Shown here piece by piece: positions 34,127 to 43,030 of a stretch of DNA of 55,451 bases. Positions within the stretch are counted from its first letter, which is position 1, and the number at the start of each line of letters is the position of its first letter. The notes below the pieces were generated by a model. That model had not been told where the DNA came from and did not search any database. It worked only from the letters and a program-made list of their open reading frames with translations. Both the position numbers and the translations under genes were made by a program. This DNA is from JABSOG01 sp041583135 (lineage in GTDB: Bacteria; Pseudomonadota; Gammaproteobacteria; Enterobacterales; Alteromonadaceae), in the NCBI GenBank assembly GCA_041583135.1, contig JBFHGJ010000030.1:1-55451 (forward strand). Reading direction: 5' to 3'.

Positions 34127-34714
34127 TTATTTCAACTCAAGGGTTTGACCATCTAATGGGATCAACACCTTGTCTTGAAGTCCGTGTTGTTTAACCAGCT
34201 GGGCAAAATGCTGTCTGTTCAGCGGACAATGATTAAGTGCCTCCATATGGTTGGCAATAACCTTACCCGGACACAAGCGAATAAAAGCCAGCAACTCATC
34301 ACTGCTCATCAACAACGGTTTGCCCACGTCCATTTGTGCTTCGCCTGCTGCCAATACCGCATAATCGGGTTTTACTTGGTCAAGTGCTTGTTTAACGTCG
34401 TCGGTCAATACCGTATCGCCACAGATATACAGTGTCGGCTCATTGGGCAACGCAATATAAAAGCCTGCGCCATTCGCCATACATTTGTGGATCCAGCCGT
34501 GACCATGTTGAGCCGGGATGGCCGTAACTTGACCGCCCAAATACTCAACACTCTGCCAATAATCGACGCTGTGACTGACGTCAACACCGTATTTTTCTAA
34601 ATAGGCTTTGTCTTTGGCTATGGTGAGTACCGGTATGTTATGTCTTGTTAGGAATTGTTCACCGTCACTATCGAGGTGATCGGTATGCTGTAAAGGCTTA
34701 AAGCCAAAGGTCAT
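34127..34714 (-). pseudogene. 5'-truncated MBL-fold metal-dependent hydrolase (UlaG-like)
   Basis: The 195-residue product matches the C-terminal two thirds of the UlaG-like metallo-beta-lactamase-fold hydrolases: the second half of the metal motif (HTDHLD at residues 10-15), GHGW, YICGDTVLTDDV, AAGEAQMD and the HMEALNHCPLNR signature. Full-length relatives have 60-70 more residues before this point, including the first His of THxHxDH, which here is Leu8. An in-frame stop lies directly upstream of the ATG and another gene starts 22 bases away, so the missing part has been lost. Probably inactive; a very short start-site variant is the less likely alternative. Confidence 0.7.
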
Positions 34715-34736
34715 TTAGCGTGCATATTGGGTCAAT

Positions 34737-35704
34737 ATGAAACAATCAACAAAAACGCAGGTTGTCGTTATCGCGTATGAGGGGGTAAGTGCTTTTCATC
34801 TATCGGTGCCGAGTTTGGTGTTTCGAGATGCCTTTGTTGAATCCAAAGGCCTATTCGAGCTAAGAACTTGTAGTCTTACTGGTGATAAGGTAAAGACTAG
34901 CTCTGGCTATGATGTAGTGCTTGAACACGATATATCTGCGCTGGGCAATGCTGATATAGTGATAGTGCCAGGCTGGCCGAGCGAGTTGCCGCAAGTCCCT
35001 GCAAGTTTGGTTGCCAAACTGCACCAAGCTCATGCTAATGGCGCTATGCTGGTGGGGTTGTGTTTAGGCGCTTTTGTCATCGCCGCGACAGGTTTGCTAG
35101 AGAACAAGACAGCCACAACTCATTGGGCTTTTGCTGAACACTTTCAACAAACCTACCCGCAAATTCAAGTACAAAGTCGCAGTTTGTTTATCGAGCATGA
35201 GAAGTTAATTACTTCTGCCGGAACAGTTGCGGCTATCGACGTTGCTTGCAAATAGTAAGAAGGCTATGTGGTCAAGACATCGCGAGTCGGCTAGCGAGAG
35301 TCATGGTGACCCCGCCATTTCGTAGCGGTGACCAACAGCAATATGTACAAACACCGATAGTTAAGCGGCCCCAGTTGCAAACCGGTATCACACGGGTATT
35401 GGTGCACGTCGCCGAGACTTTAAATGAACCTCATGATATCAATAAGCTGGCCAAGCGCTGCGCCATGAGCAGACGCACCTTTACCCGCCAATTCAATGCC
35501 ACCTATGGCTGTAGCTTTGGTCAGTGGTTGTTGAACCAAAGGCTTAAACTAGCGCAACAGATATTAGAGCAAACTAGCCTGGCCATAGTACAGGTGGCGG
35601 AGCAGGCCGGGTTTGGTAGTGAGGGCATTTTTCGCAAACACTTTAAACAAGCTTTTAATATTACGCCAAGCAAATGGCGTGAGCAATTTAAGGGGGACGA
35701 ATGA
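34737..35704 (+). pseudogene. Frameshifted GlxA/FtrA-type AraC-family regulator
   Basis: Two adjoining frames together make one regulator. The first (34737-35255) is a DJ-1/PfpI-like domain (VVVIAYEGVSAFHLSVPSLV, LCLGAFVIAATGLL, SAGTVAAIDVAC). The second (from about 35246 to 35704) continues with IVRRLCGQDIASRLARVM and an AraC-type HTH domain (MSRRTFTRQF, QVAEQAGFGSEGIFRKHFKQAF). In intact family members the sequence runs from AGT..AAID straight into ..RR, so one base appears to have been lost near 35236-35245. The full length of about 322 residues is then normal. Either a genuine pseudogene or a sequencing error. Such regulators often neighbour hydrolases like the truncated one beside it. 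Confidence 0.75.
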
Positions 35705-36102
35705 AAGCGCTAGTGACGAAACCACCATTTTCTGCACTGAATTGCTTTGCCAGATACCTAGCTGGTGGCGTTTCCCTCAAACAAAGCCGCTATATTTCTC
35801 GCAAACGGCTGTTTTTAGCTGCCAGCGGTGTAGGGGTAGAGGACAATGACGCGCTTAAGCTACATCATCAAATTCAGCAATACCTACTGTCTGTCAAAAA
35901 ATTAAAGGGATGCACAACACTCAGTATAGAGCTGCTTTGTGAAGTTAATAAGCGATTGACCCCACAAAGTGGTGACGCAGGAAAAATTAGAAGTGTCAGA
36001 AACTGGATTGGCGGCGGTGGCATTGAACATGCCATTTATGATTGTCCTATATTTTTGCAACTTTATAAGGCCGCTGATGACTTGCTCAAAACAGACATTT
36101 AA
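35701..36102 (+). pseudogene. Possible truncated Fic-family protein (no catalytic motif)
   Basis: A 133-residue frame whose second half resembles the region just before the Fic core: a helical stretch (ALKLHHQIQQYLLSVKK), TLSIELLCEVNKRL, and AGKIRSVRNWIGGGG followed by a YDCPIFLQL segment, like the 'pG.(y/f)R..qnwIgg....PP' strip of Fic proteins. The catalytic HPFxxGNGR segment that should follow is absent; the frame stops shortly after. It starts on the ATGA of the regulator stop. Function as an AMP-transferase is not possible in this state. The family assignment rests on local resemblance only. Confidence 0.45.
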
Positions 36103-36115
36103 CACATAGAAGTGG

Positions 36116-36142
36116 TTGAAATATCTTGGTTGTTATTATAAT
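36116..36142 (+). promoter_or_regulatory. Candidate promoter of the exported-protein operon
   Basis: TTGAAA (36116-36121) and a consensus TATAAT (36137-36142), 15 bases apart, about 65 bases before the next start codon. The spacing is a little short but both boxes are good, and nothing else in the 107-base gap looks like a promoter. Confidence 0.5.
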
Positions 36143-36209
36143 GTGCACATCCGAATCAAAGACCGCTATTAGGGTCTACCGCTAACAACCATCAGGTGTA
36201 ATAACAATA

Positions 36210-36773
36210 ATGAAACTAGGACCTCTTACCAAAGTCGCTCTTGCGGGTGGCTTACTACTTGGCCAAGCCCAGCCGACCGACAACTTCTACGAAGACGATG
36301 ATGACTTTAACCTCAGCAGTAGCGTATTATCACAGGGTTGGAACTGGAGCATAAACAAAGCTGATGCTGCTGATGAATGTACAAATAACGAAAGCACCTC
36401 AGCAGAACAATGCCTTGAAGTGATTGAAGTTGAAGGGCAGTATGATCCAGCAGGGGAGCTATCTCTAGAACAGTTCGACCCTTATTATTTCGAAGATATT
36501 GAACCTCAGACTACAACCAGTGATCCAATTGGATACAATATTCTAGAGTATACCGAGGTGACAGATTGTCCGTCTCAGGCTCAGCAAGATTATGAAAAAT
36601 GCCACAATAACGCAAGTGAAGAAGCAAATCACAGCCTTTATAGCTGTTACAAGCGACATTGGGATGAACCTGTTAATTATGATGTTTGTGCGCAAGATGT
36701 AGATAAAATAAGAGGGACTGACATGGAAAGGTGTTTCTCTATTAAATCAGAACAATTAAAAAAATGTCCATAA
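36210..36773 (+). CDS. Exported acidic cysteine-rich protein, unknown
   Basis: I do not recognise this 187-residue protein. A short signal-like N-terminus (KLGPLTKVALAGGLLLGQAQ) precedes a very acidic, low-complexity part (YEDDDDF, ECTNNESTS, EVIEVEGQYDP) and a C-terminal region with six cysteines from residue about 120 on (DCPSQAQ, EKCHNN, YSCYKRHW, DVCAQDV, ERCFSIK, KKCP), likely disulfide-bonded in the periplasm or outside the cell. With the two earlier cysteines the total is eight, an even number. It is followed after 22 bases by the ankyrin-like gene and is likely cotranscribed with it. Confidence 0.6.
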   Translation: MKLGPLTKVALAGGLLLGQAQPTDNFYEDDDDFNLSSSVLSQGWNWSINKADAADECTNNESTSAEQCLEVIEVEGQYDPAGELSLEQFDPYYFEDIEPQTTTSDPIGYNILEYTEVTDCPSQAQQDYEKCHNNASEEANHSLYSCYKRHWDEPVNYDVCAQDVDKIRGTDMERCFSIKSEQLKKCP

Positions 36774-36795
36774 CATTTCGTTAAGGGGAGTGGAT

Positions 36796-37809
36796 ATGAT
36801 AAACAAAAACTATTTACTAGCAGCACTTGCGCTTGCTGCCGTACTTGCTTATCAATTAGGTGAGAAAGACACTGCGGAGAATCAGGTTGTAGAATACGCT
36901 GAAAAGCCAATCAACAATACGCAAGGTGACGGTGATATATCAGAGGGCGGCATAGAGCCAACTGTTAGCCCTGCCATAGAGAAAGATGAAGCGCCGATAC
37001 AGGCTCAAGTGTTAGAAGATGATATTGATGAGCAGGTTCAAGAACAAATTCAAGCCCAAGAGTCGCTTAAAGTAGCAGAGCAAACTGATACGCGCAGCGA
37101 AGAGGTTAACAAAGAGCCCTCAGTAGCCGCAGACAAAGATTTTCTTAAACGCATGGATGCCGAGCTTAAACAAGCGATTAAAAACAAAGATTGGTACGAA
37201 TTTGAGGCTTTAGCCGATGAAGTGAAACAAACGCTGCCAAAACATGCCTATAGTTTTGCACTCAATATGGCAATCAGGGGGAATGCACCTTTATATGTGA
37301 TCAAAAATTTGCTGGCAAAAGGCGGCCAGTTTAGTTATCAACACCTTTATTCTGTGGCTAGATTTAATCGCCATGAAAATTATTACAAATTGAAGGCCCT
37401 TGGGCTTAATGTGCATGCAACCAGTAAAGAAGGTCAAAATGCGTTATTTCCTGCAATGATGGGCTTTAAAGATAATTTTGTGTTTCTTTCTTTGTTAATG
37501 GATGGGGTGAACCCAAATATTGAATATAAAGGTAAAAGGCCAGTGGACATCTGCTTGGCAGAACTCGTTAAGATAGCACAAGAAAATAGTATCGACAAAG
37601 ACAGAAAAGTATACTGGAACGCCGTAGGGCGCTTTCGAGAGTTGGTTAAATTTGGTCATGCTGAATTGTTGCCGCGTCATTTAACCTTATTAAATACCAT
37701 TCGAGAAACTAAGCCTCAAATCTTTGACTTAATGACGCATGAATTACCAAATAAGATAGCGTTTATAGACAGACTGAATGAACACCTATATGCAGATCAC
37801 GATTTGTGA
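36796..37809 (+). CDS. Membrane-anchored ankyrin-like repeat protein
   Basis: A 337-residue protein with one N-terminal hydrophobic helix (NYLLAALALAAVLAYQLG), then a Glu/Gln-rich, probably disordered or coiled linker (about 30-105), and a C-terminal helical region that resembles degenerate ankyrin repeats (ALNMAIRGNAPLYVIKNLLAKGG, KEGQNALFPAMMGFKDNFVFLSLLMDGVNPN). Ankyrin repeats bind proteins, so it may hold a partner at the membrane, facing the periplasm if the helix acts as a signal anchor. ATG 36796 is preceded by GGGGAG at 36785-36790. The partner could be the cysteine-rich protein upstream, which is inference. Confidence 0.65.
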   Translation: MINKNYLLAALALAAVLAYQLGEKDTAENQVVEYAEKPINNTQGDGDISEGGIEPTVSPAIEKDEAPIQAQVLEDDIDEQVQEQIQAQESLKVAEQTDTRSEEVNKEPSVAADKDFLKRMDAELKQAIKNKDWYEFEALADEVKQTLPKHAYSFALNMAIRGNAPLYVIKNLLAKGGQFSYQHLYSVARFNRHENYYKLKALGLNVHATSKEGQNALFPAMMGFKDNFVFLSLLMDGVNPNIEYKGKRPVDICLAELVKIAQENSIDKDRKVYWNAVGRFRELVKFGHAELLPRHLTLLNTIRETKPQIFDLMTHELPNKIAFIDRLNEHLYADHDL

Positions 37810-37839
37810 TTAAGCAATGCATTTATGCGCGAAATAAAA

Positions 37840-37872
37840 ATGCCGGAGCCAAATTTAAAATGGCACCGGCAT
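37840..37872 (-). terminator. Terminator of the liu operon
   Basis: An 11-bp stem with one mismatch (37840-37850 and 37862-37872) is followed on the minus strand by a T-rich run (complement of 37831-37839). It lies 30 bases after the scoB stop and closes the minus-strand operon; the stem may also serve the convergent ankyrin-like gene. Confidence 0.8.
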
Positions 37873-37901
37873 CTAATGTAAAGCTCAAATATTAAAACCG
37901 C

Positions 37902-38558
37902 TTAAAACACCATCTCTGGCACGTCGCCTTCGACAACTAATTTACCGGCAGTCTTTTGCTGAATTTCTTCAACGCTCACGCCCGGTGCACGTTCGATAAG
38001 GTGGAACGCACCATCTTTGACTTCAAGTACCGCCAAATCTGAAACGATTTTCTTAACGCAGCTTACGCCAGTTAATGGCAAAGTACATTCTTCCAGTAAC
38101 TTAGATTCACCATGTTTGTTGGCATGGGTCATAGTGACGACGATGTTTTGTGCGCCAGCAACTAAGTCCATTGCACCGCCCATACCTTTGACCAGTTTAC
38201 CAGGGATCATGTACGAGGCGATTGAGCCGTTTTGGTCTACTTCGAACGCACCTAGTACGGTTAAGTCAACGTGACCACCACGGATCATTGCGAAGCTTTC
38301 GGCTGAGCTGAAAATCGCTGCGCCGGTGATGGCCGTTACGGTCTCTTTACCGGCGTTGATCATATCGGCATCGACTTCAGATTCGAGTGGATAGGGACCC
38401 ATACCCAGCAGACCATTTTCAGATTGCAGCATCACCTGCATACCCTCTGGTACGTAGTTGGCAACCAACGTTGGAATACCGATACCTAAGTTGACGTAGT
38501 AGCCGTCTTGCAATTCACGGGCAACGCGCATTGCGATTTGTTCACGAGATAAAGCCAT
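37902..38558 (-). CDS. scoB: 3-oxoacid CoA-transferase subunit B
   Basis: Beta subunit of succinyl-CoA:acetoacetate CoA-transferase type enzyme, which activates acetoacetate to acetoacetyl-CoA. The 218-residue protein has the catalytic Glu segment QSENGLLGMGPYP, GIGIPTLVAN and GGHVDLTVLGAFEVD, all CoA-transferase family I signatures. In the leucine pathway it disposes of acetoacetate released by HMG-CoA lyase. It is the last gene of the liu operon, 14 bases after scoA. Confidence 0.93.
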   Translation of the reverse strand: MALSREQIAMRVARELQDGYYVNLGIGIPTLVANYVPEGMQVMLQSENGLLGMGPYPLESEVDADMINAGKETVTAITGAAIFSSAESFAMIRGGHVDLTVLGAFEVDQNGSIASYMIPGKLVKGMGGAMDLVAGAQNIVVTMTHANKHGESKLLEECTLPLTGVSCVKKIVSDLAVLEVKDGAFHLIERAPGVSVEEIQQKTAGKLVVEGDVPEMVF

Positions 38559-38572
38559 GACAATTCTCTCCC

Positions 38573-39274
38573 TTATGCTTGACGAGTGATACGACGTTCA
38601 ATGCGCTTTTCAAAGTTACCTTGAATGACGCGGTTGACGTAAATACCTGGGGTGTGTATTTGACTTGGTGGAATTTCGCCAGGTTCAACAATCTCTTCTG
38701 CTTCAACTACGGTAATTTTGCCGGCGGTTGCAGCCATTGGATTGAAGTTCATGGCGGTGTCGCGATAAACCAAGTTACCGAAGCGGTCTGCCTTCCAAGC
38801 ACGGACGATGGCAAAGTCGCCCGTGATGGATTCTTCTAAGATGTAGTCGCGACCGTTAAATTGTTTGACCTCTTTGCCATCGGCTACCGGCGTGCCTACA
38901 CCTGTTGCCGTGTAAAAGGCTGGAATACCGGCACCGCCAGCGCGCATTTTCTCGGCCAAGGTGCCTTGGGGGGTCAACTCAACATCGATAATGCCTTCAA
39001 GCAATTGCTTTTCAAACAATGCATTCTCACCAACATAGGAGGCCATGATCTTCTTGATTTGACGGTCATGCAACAACAGACCTAGACCAAAGTCATCGAC
39101 GCCACAGTTGTTTGAAACCACTGTGAGATCTTTGGCGCCCATTTTCACCATTTGTGCGATCAATCCCTCAGGAATACCGCACAAACCAAACCCACCGGCG
39201 ATGATGGTCATACCATCGGTCAAACCGGCCATGGCTTCTTCGTAGCTGTTCACTACTTTGTCGAAACCTGCCAT
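38573..39274 (-). CDS. scoA: 3-oxoacid CoA-transferase subunit A
   Basis: Alpha subunit of the same CoA-transferase. The 233-residue protein starts MAGFDKVVNSYEEAMAGLTDGMTIIAGGFGLCGIPEGLI, with the family GGFGLCG glycine loop, and later contains GAGIPAFYT and ARAWKADRFGNLVYR-like segments (VRAWKADRFGN). It lies between liuE and scoB with short gaps, on one transcript. Whether succinyl-CoA or acetyl-CoA is the CoA donor (ScoAB versus AtoDA) cannot be told from sequence with certainty; context favours ScoAB. Confidence 0.92.
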   Translation of the reverse strand: MAGFDKVVNSYEEAMAGLTDGMTIIAGGFGLCGIPEGLIAQMVKMGAKDLTVVSNNCGVDDFGLGLLLHDRQIKKIMASYVGENALFEKQLLEGIIDVELTPQGTLAEKMRAGGAGIPAFYTATGVGTPVADGKEVKQFNGRDYILEESITGDFAIVRAWKADRFGNLVYRDTAMNFNPMAATAGKITVVEAEEIVEPGEIPPSQIHTPGIYVNRVIQGNFEKRIERRITRQA

Positions 39275-39295
39275 TGTTAACTCCTATGATTTTAC

Positions 39296-40210
39296 TTATT
39301 GGTTTTTCTTTCGCCCGGCCAAAATGGCGCGGGAGACTTTTGAATTTGGCTTTTTGCCTAGGCAATCGCTGATAAAGGCACCGGCATCGACCAATTTGTC
39401 CAAATCGACACCAGTTTGCACGCCTAAGCCATTGAGCATGTAGACGACTTCTTCTGTCGCCACATTTCCAGAAGCACCTGCGGCATAAGGACAACCACCA
39501 AGACCGGCAACGGCACTATCAACAACGCTAACGCCACCTTGTAGCGCGCTGTAGATATTGGCCAGAGCCTGACCGTAGGTATCGTGAAAATGCACGGCGA
39601 GTTTCTCTACTGGCACCTGCTTGGTTACAGCGTCAAGCATGACTTTTACTTTTTGCGGCGTGCCGACGCCTACGGTATCACCTAAAGAGATCTCATAACA
39701 GCCCAAATCAAATAGCATTTTGGCAACTTGTGCTACTTTTTGTGGCTCGATGTCACCTTCATAAGGGCAACCTAGGACACAAGAAACATAGCCGCGCACT
39801 TTAATGCCATTAGCCTTGGCCTCAGCCATCAATGGTTCAAAACGGGCAATACTCTCGGCAATTGAACAGTTGATGTTCTTTTGACTAAAAGACTCAGAAG
39901 CCGCGCCAAATACCGCAACCTCTTTTACGCCTGCTGCCAACGCCGCTTCAAATCCTTTAAGATTCGGCGTCAGCGCTGCATAGGTGATGCCTGCTTTTTG
40001 TTTAATGCCAGCGAAGATCTCCGCTGAACCGGCCATTTGCGGCACCCATTTGGGTGAAACAAAACTGCCGGATTCGATATAATCAAGGCCGGTGTCGCTC
40101 AGCAAGTCAATCAATTTGATTTTATCTTCGAGCGATACCGGTACTTCGTTTTGCAAGCCGTCCCTCGGGCCGACTTCAACGATGCGAACTGCGTTGGGCA
40201 ATTGGCTCAT
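39296..40210 (-). CDS. liuE: Hydroxymethylglutaryl-CoA lyase
   Basis: Cleaves HMG-CoA to acetyl-CoA and acetoacetate, the last specific step of leucine degradation. TIM-barrel of the HMGL family, 304 residues: VEVGPRDGLQNE at the start (metal and catalytic residues), AVHFHDTYGQALANI (metal-binding His pair) and the signature GLGGCPYAAGASGN with the catalytic Cys. Also known as mvaB. Spacing to liuD is 2 bases, so the two are translated together. Confidence 0.95.
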   Translation of the reverse strand: MSQLPNAVRIVEVGPRDGLQNEVPVSLEDKIKLIDLLSDTGLDYIESGSFVSPKWVPQMAGSAEIFAGIKQKAGITYAALTPNLKGFEAALAAGVKEVAVFGAASESFSQKNINCSIAESIARFEPLMAEAKANGIKVRGYVSCVLGCPYEGDIEPQKVAQVAKMLFDLGCYEISLGDTVGVGTPQKVKVMLDAVTKQVPVEKLAVHFHDTYGQALANIYSALQGGVSVVDSAVAGLGGCPYAAGASGNVATEEVVYMLNGLGVQTGVDLDKLVDAGAFISDCLGKKPNSKVSRAILAGRKKNQ

Positions 40211-40212
40211 CT

Positions 40213-42216
40213 TTATTCCTCCGCTGCTGCCAAGTCAATCAGCTGAGCGCCATCTTCTACCAATTCACCTTCTTGATAGAACACTTCGGTGATAGTACCA
40301 CCGGTAATTGCCTTGATGGTATATTCCATCTTCATCGCTTCCATGATCACCAATGGTTGATCTTGTACAACCGTATCGCCAGCTTTACAAAGCACGGCAA
40401 CAATGGTGCCGTTCATTGGCGCGGTTAAGCTGCCACCATCGGCACCTTCATCGGTTTCAACTGCGCTCTCGCGCACATGATGCAGTTCAGTGGCATTTTG
40501 CTTGTTGAAGACTGTGAGGGTATCGCCGACGTGAGCGACACGGACATTGAAGCTATGACCGTCGAGTTGGGCTACCAAATGATCGTCACAAAGCTGGCCT
40601 TTGGCTTTAATGCTTTGTTCGTCAATCACAATCTCAAAACCATCGGCACACTGCTTGACTTCAATGACGTGCTCGCTATCGCTAGCGTCCGCCAAGATCA
40701 CTTTGTGACTTTGCACGGCATTTAACCGCCAGCCGCCAAACTGATGCCAAGGCGAGGTTGGGTCGCGGCTGATATCGGCATTTTGTTCAGATACCTTGGC
40801 CTGATTCAATGTCAAATAGAGCGCCGCCAAAACCGTAGCTTTAGTGTCCTCATTGCGCATGGCGCCAAATAAGGCGTCTTTGTGCTTTTCAATAAAGCCG
40901 GTGTCTAAATCAACCGCTTTAAATGAAGGGTGCTCAAGCAAGCTTGATAAGAAGCTCAGGTTGGTTTTAAGACCTGAAATACGATAATCATCTAACGCGC
41001 GCAACATGCGTTGCAAGGCGCGCTCACGGTTTTCGTCCCAAACGATGAGTTTGGCAATCATTGGATCATAAAAGGTGCTGACTTCATCATTTTCACGTAC
41101 ACCGGTATCAACTCTGACATGACGGCTTTGCTCAGGTTGACGCAGATAATTCAACTTACCAGTTGCAGGCAAGAACTCATTGTCCGGATCTTCGGCGTAG
41201 ATACGCACTTCAAATGAATGGCCATCGACGGTGACTTCCTCTTGTGTCAAAGGCAATTCGCTACCAGAGGCTATCATCAATTGCCATTTTACAAGGTCTT
41301 GACCGGTGATCATTTCAGTGACCGGATGTTCAACCTGCAAACGGGTGTTCATTTCCATAAAGTAAAATGAACCGTCAACGTCATACAAAAACTCTACCGT
41401 ACCGGCACCAACATAGTTGATGGCTTGAGCTGCTCGTACAGCCGCTTCGCCCATGGCTTTTCTGACATCAGTGCTCAATCCGGGGGCAGGGGCTTCTTCA
41501 ATGACTTTCTGATGACGACGCTGTACGGTACAGTCGCGCTCAGACAAGTAGATGCAGTTGCCGTGTTTATCGGCAAACACTTGAATTTCGACATGGCGGG
41601 GTTGAGTGAGGTATTTCTCTAGTAACATGGTGTCGTTGCCAAAGCCTGCTTGCGCTTCACGCTTGGCAGAGTTGAGGGCATCGAAGAACTCATCGCTTGA
41701 GTTGACCACTCGCATCCCTTTACCACCACCGCCGAAGGCTGCTTTCAAGAGCACCGGGTAGCCGATTTTATCCGCCTCGGCTTTTAAGTGATTTTCGTCT
41801 TGATTGTCGCCATGATAGCCCGGAACCAAAGGTACGTTGGCTTTAGACATAATGGCTTTGGCGGCACTTTTTGAACCCATGGCTTCGATGGCGCCAACTG
41901 GCGGACCAATAAATTCAATATTATTGTCGGCGCAAGCAGTGGCAAACTCAGGGTTTTCCGACATAAAGCCATAACCCGGATGCACCCCTTGGGCGCCAGA
42001 TTTTTTGGCAACAGCCAAAATGGTATCGGCTCGAAGATAAGAGTCTTTACTTGGCGATGGGCCAATGTGATAAGCTTCGTCGGCCATGGCAACATGGCGT
42101 GCATTTTGGTCGGCGTCGGAATAGACCGCTACACAACGAACCCCCATTTTATGGGCGGTTTCAATGATCCGGCAGGCAATCTCTCCACGGTTGGCGATCA
42201 GTATTTTGTCGAACAT
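40213..42216 (-). CDS. liuD: 3-methylcrotonyl-CoA carboxylase, biotin-containing alpha subunit
   Basis: Carboxylates biotin and carries it to LiuB for 3-methylcrotonyl-CoA carboxylation. The 667-residue protein contains a biotin carboxylase N-domain (KILIANRGEIACRII), ATP-grasp (KAAFGGGGKGMRVV, GTVEFLYDVDGSFYFMEMN), a C-domain, a linker and a C-terminal biotinyl domain with the biotin Lys in EAMKME. Covalent biotin from BirA is needed. A related acetyl- or propionyl-CoA carboxylase role is less likely given the neighbours. Confidence 0.95.
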   Translation of the reverse strand: MFDKILIANRGEIACRIIETAHKMGVRCVAVYSDADQNARHVAMADEAYHIGPSPSKDSYLRADTILAVAKKSGAQGVHPGYGFMSENPEFATACADNNIEFIGPPVGAIEAMGSKSAAKAIMSKANVPLVPGYHGDNQDENHLKAEADKIGYPVLLKAAFGGGGKGMRVVNSSDEFFDALNSAKREAQAGFGNDTMLLEKYLTQPRHVEIQVFADKHGNCIYLSERDCTVQRRHQKVIEEAPAPGLSTDVRKAMGEAAVRAAQAINYVGAGTVEFLYDVDGSFYFMEMNTRLQVEHPVTEMITGQDLVKWQLMIASGSELPLTQEEVTVDGHSFEVRIYAEDPDNEFLPATGKLNYLRQPEQSRHVRVDTGVRENDEVSTFYDPMIAKLIVWDENRERALQRMLRALDDYRISGLKTNLSFLSSLLEHPSFKAVDLDTGFIEKHKDALFGAMRNEDTKATVLAALYLTLNQAKVSEQNADISRDPTSPWHQFGGWRLNAVQSHKVILADASDSEHVIEVKQCADGFEIVIDEQSIKAKGQLCDDHLVAQLDGHSFNVRVAHVGDTLTVFNKQNATELHHVRESAVETDEGADGGSLTAPMNGTIVAVLCKAGDTVVQDQPLVIMEAMKMEYTIKAITGGTITEVFYQEGELVEDGAQLIDLAAAEE

Positions 42217-42221
42217 TGGGG

Positions 42222-43019
42222 TTATTCCTTAATCCAGTTGGGCTTGCGTTTTTCCAAGAAAGACTTAATGCCTTCTTGGCCTTCACTTGATACGCGAATT
42301 TGCGCAATGCGGCGTGTGGTTTCTTCGCCTAGGGCGTTATCGATTTCTTTTTCGGCCACTGCCTTTATCAAAGATTTGGCTGCGCTCATCGCCAGTGGAC
42401 CATTGCCAAGTAAAATACCCAGCATTTTTTCGCCTTCTAAGGCCAACGCTTCGTCGTCGGCAACCACGGTATTGATAAGTCCAATGCGGTGGGCTTCATC
42501 GGCAAAAAAGCGCTCTGCGGTTAAAAAGTAACGACGGGCATTCTTCTCGCCGATAGCTCGCATCACGTACGGGCTGATGGCGGCTGGAATAAGGCCAATC
42601 CGGGTTTCAGACAGGCAGAAACTGGATTTTTCTGTGGCAATGGCAATATCACAACAAGATACTAAACCCATAGCACCGGCAAAGGCAGCTCCTTGCACCA
42701 AACACAGCGTAGGGCGCGGGAAGTTATCCAGACGACTCATCAAGCTTGAAAGCAAGCCCGCATCTTTGAGGTTTTCTTCATAGCTGTTGCCCGCCATCGC
42801 ACGCATCCAGTTAAGGTCAGCACCGGCTGAGAAATTTTTACCGTTGGATTTGAGTACCAGTACGCGCACGGCATCGTTTTGCTCTAGGGCAGTCAAGCTC
42901 TCAATCAGCGCGTGAATGATATTATCGTCAAAGGCGTTATGCACTTCAGGACGGTTTAGCGTAATAGAGGCGACACCGCGCTCATCGATTTGTGTGATCA
43001 CTTGTGTATTATTGGTCAT
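42222..43019 (-). CDS. liuC: Methylglutaconyl-CoA hydratase (enoyl-CoA hydratase family)
   Basis: Hydrates 3-methylglutaconyl-CoA to HMG-CoA. Crotonase fold of 265 residues: NGKNFSAGADLNWM (oxyanion hole), GAAFAGAMGLVSCCDIAIA and SETRIGLIPAAISPYV. The ADLNWM and the Glu/His replaced positions are typical of the LiuC/AUH group. I use ATG 43019 because AAGGA lies 8-9 bases upstream; ATG 43028 has no room for a ribosome site, being right after it. It sits between liuB (11 bases) and liuD (5 bases). Confidence 0.92.
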   Translation of the reverse strand: MTNNTQVITQIDERGVASITLNRPEVHNAFDDNIIHALIESLTALEQNDAVRVLVLKSNGKNFSAGADLNWMRAMAGNSYEENLKDAGLLSSLMSRLDNFPRPTLCLVQGAAFAGAMGLVSCCDIAIATEKSSFCLSETRIGLIPAAISPYVMRAIGEKNARRYFLTAERFFADEAHRIGLINTVVADDEALALEGEKMLGILLGNGPLAMSAAKSLIKAVAEKEIDNALGEETTRRIAQIRVSSEGQEGIKSFLEKRKPNWIKE

Positions 43020-43030
43020 CTGTAGCATCC

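Noticed and set aside
33878..34156. 92-codon open frame between nrdA and the MBL fragment
   Set aside because: A/T-rich with unusual composition, no ribosome site, ends antisense to the hydrolase gene.
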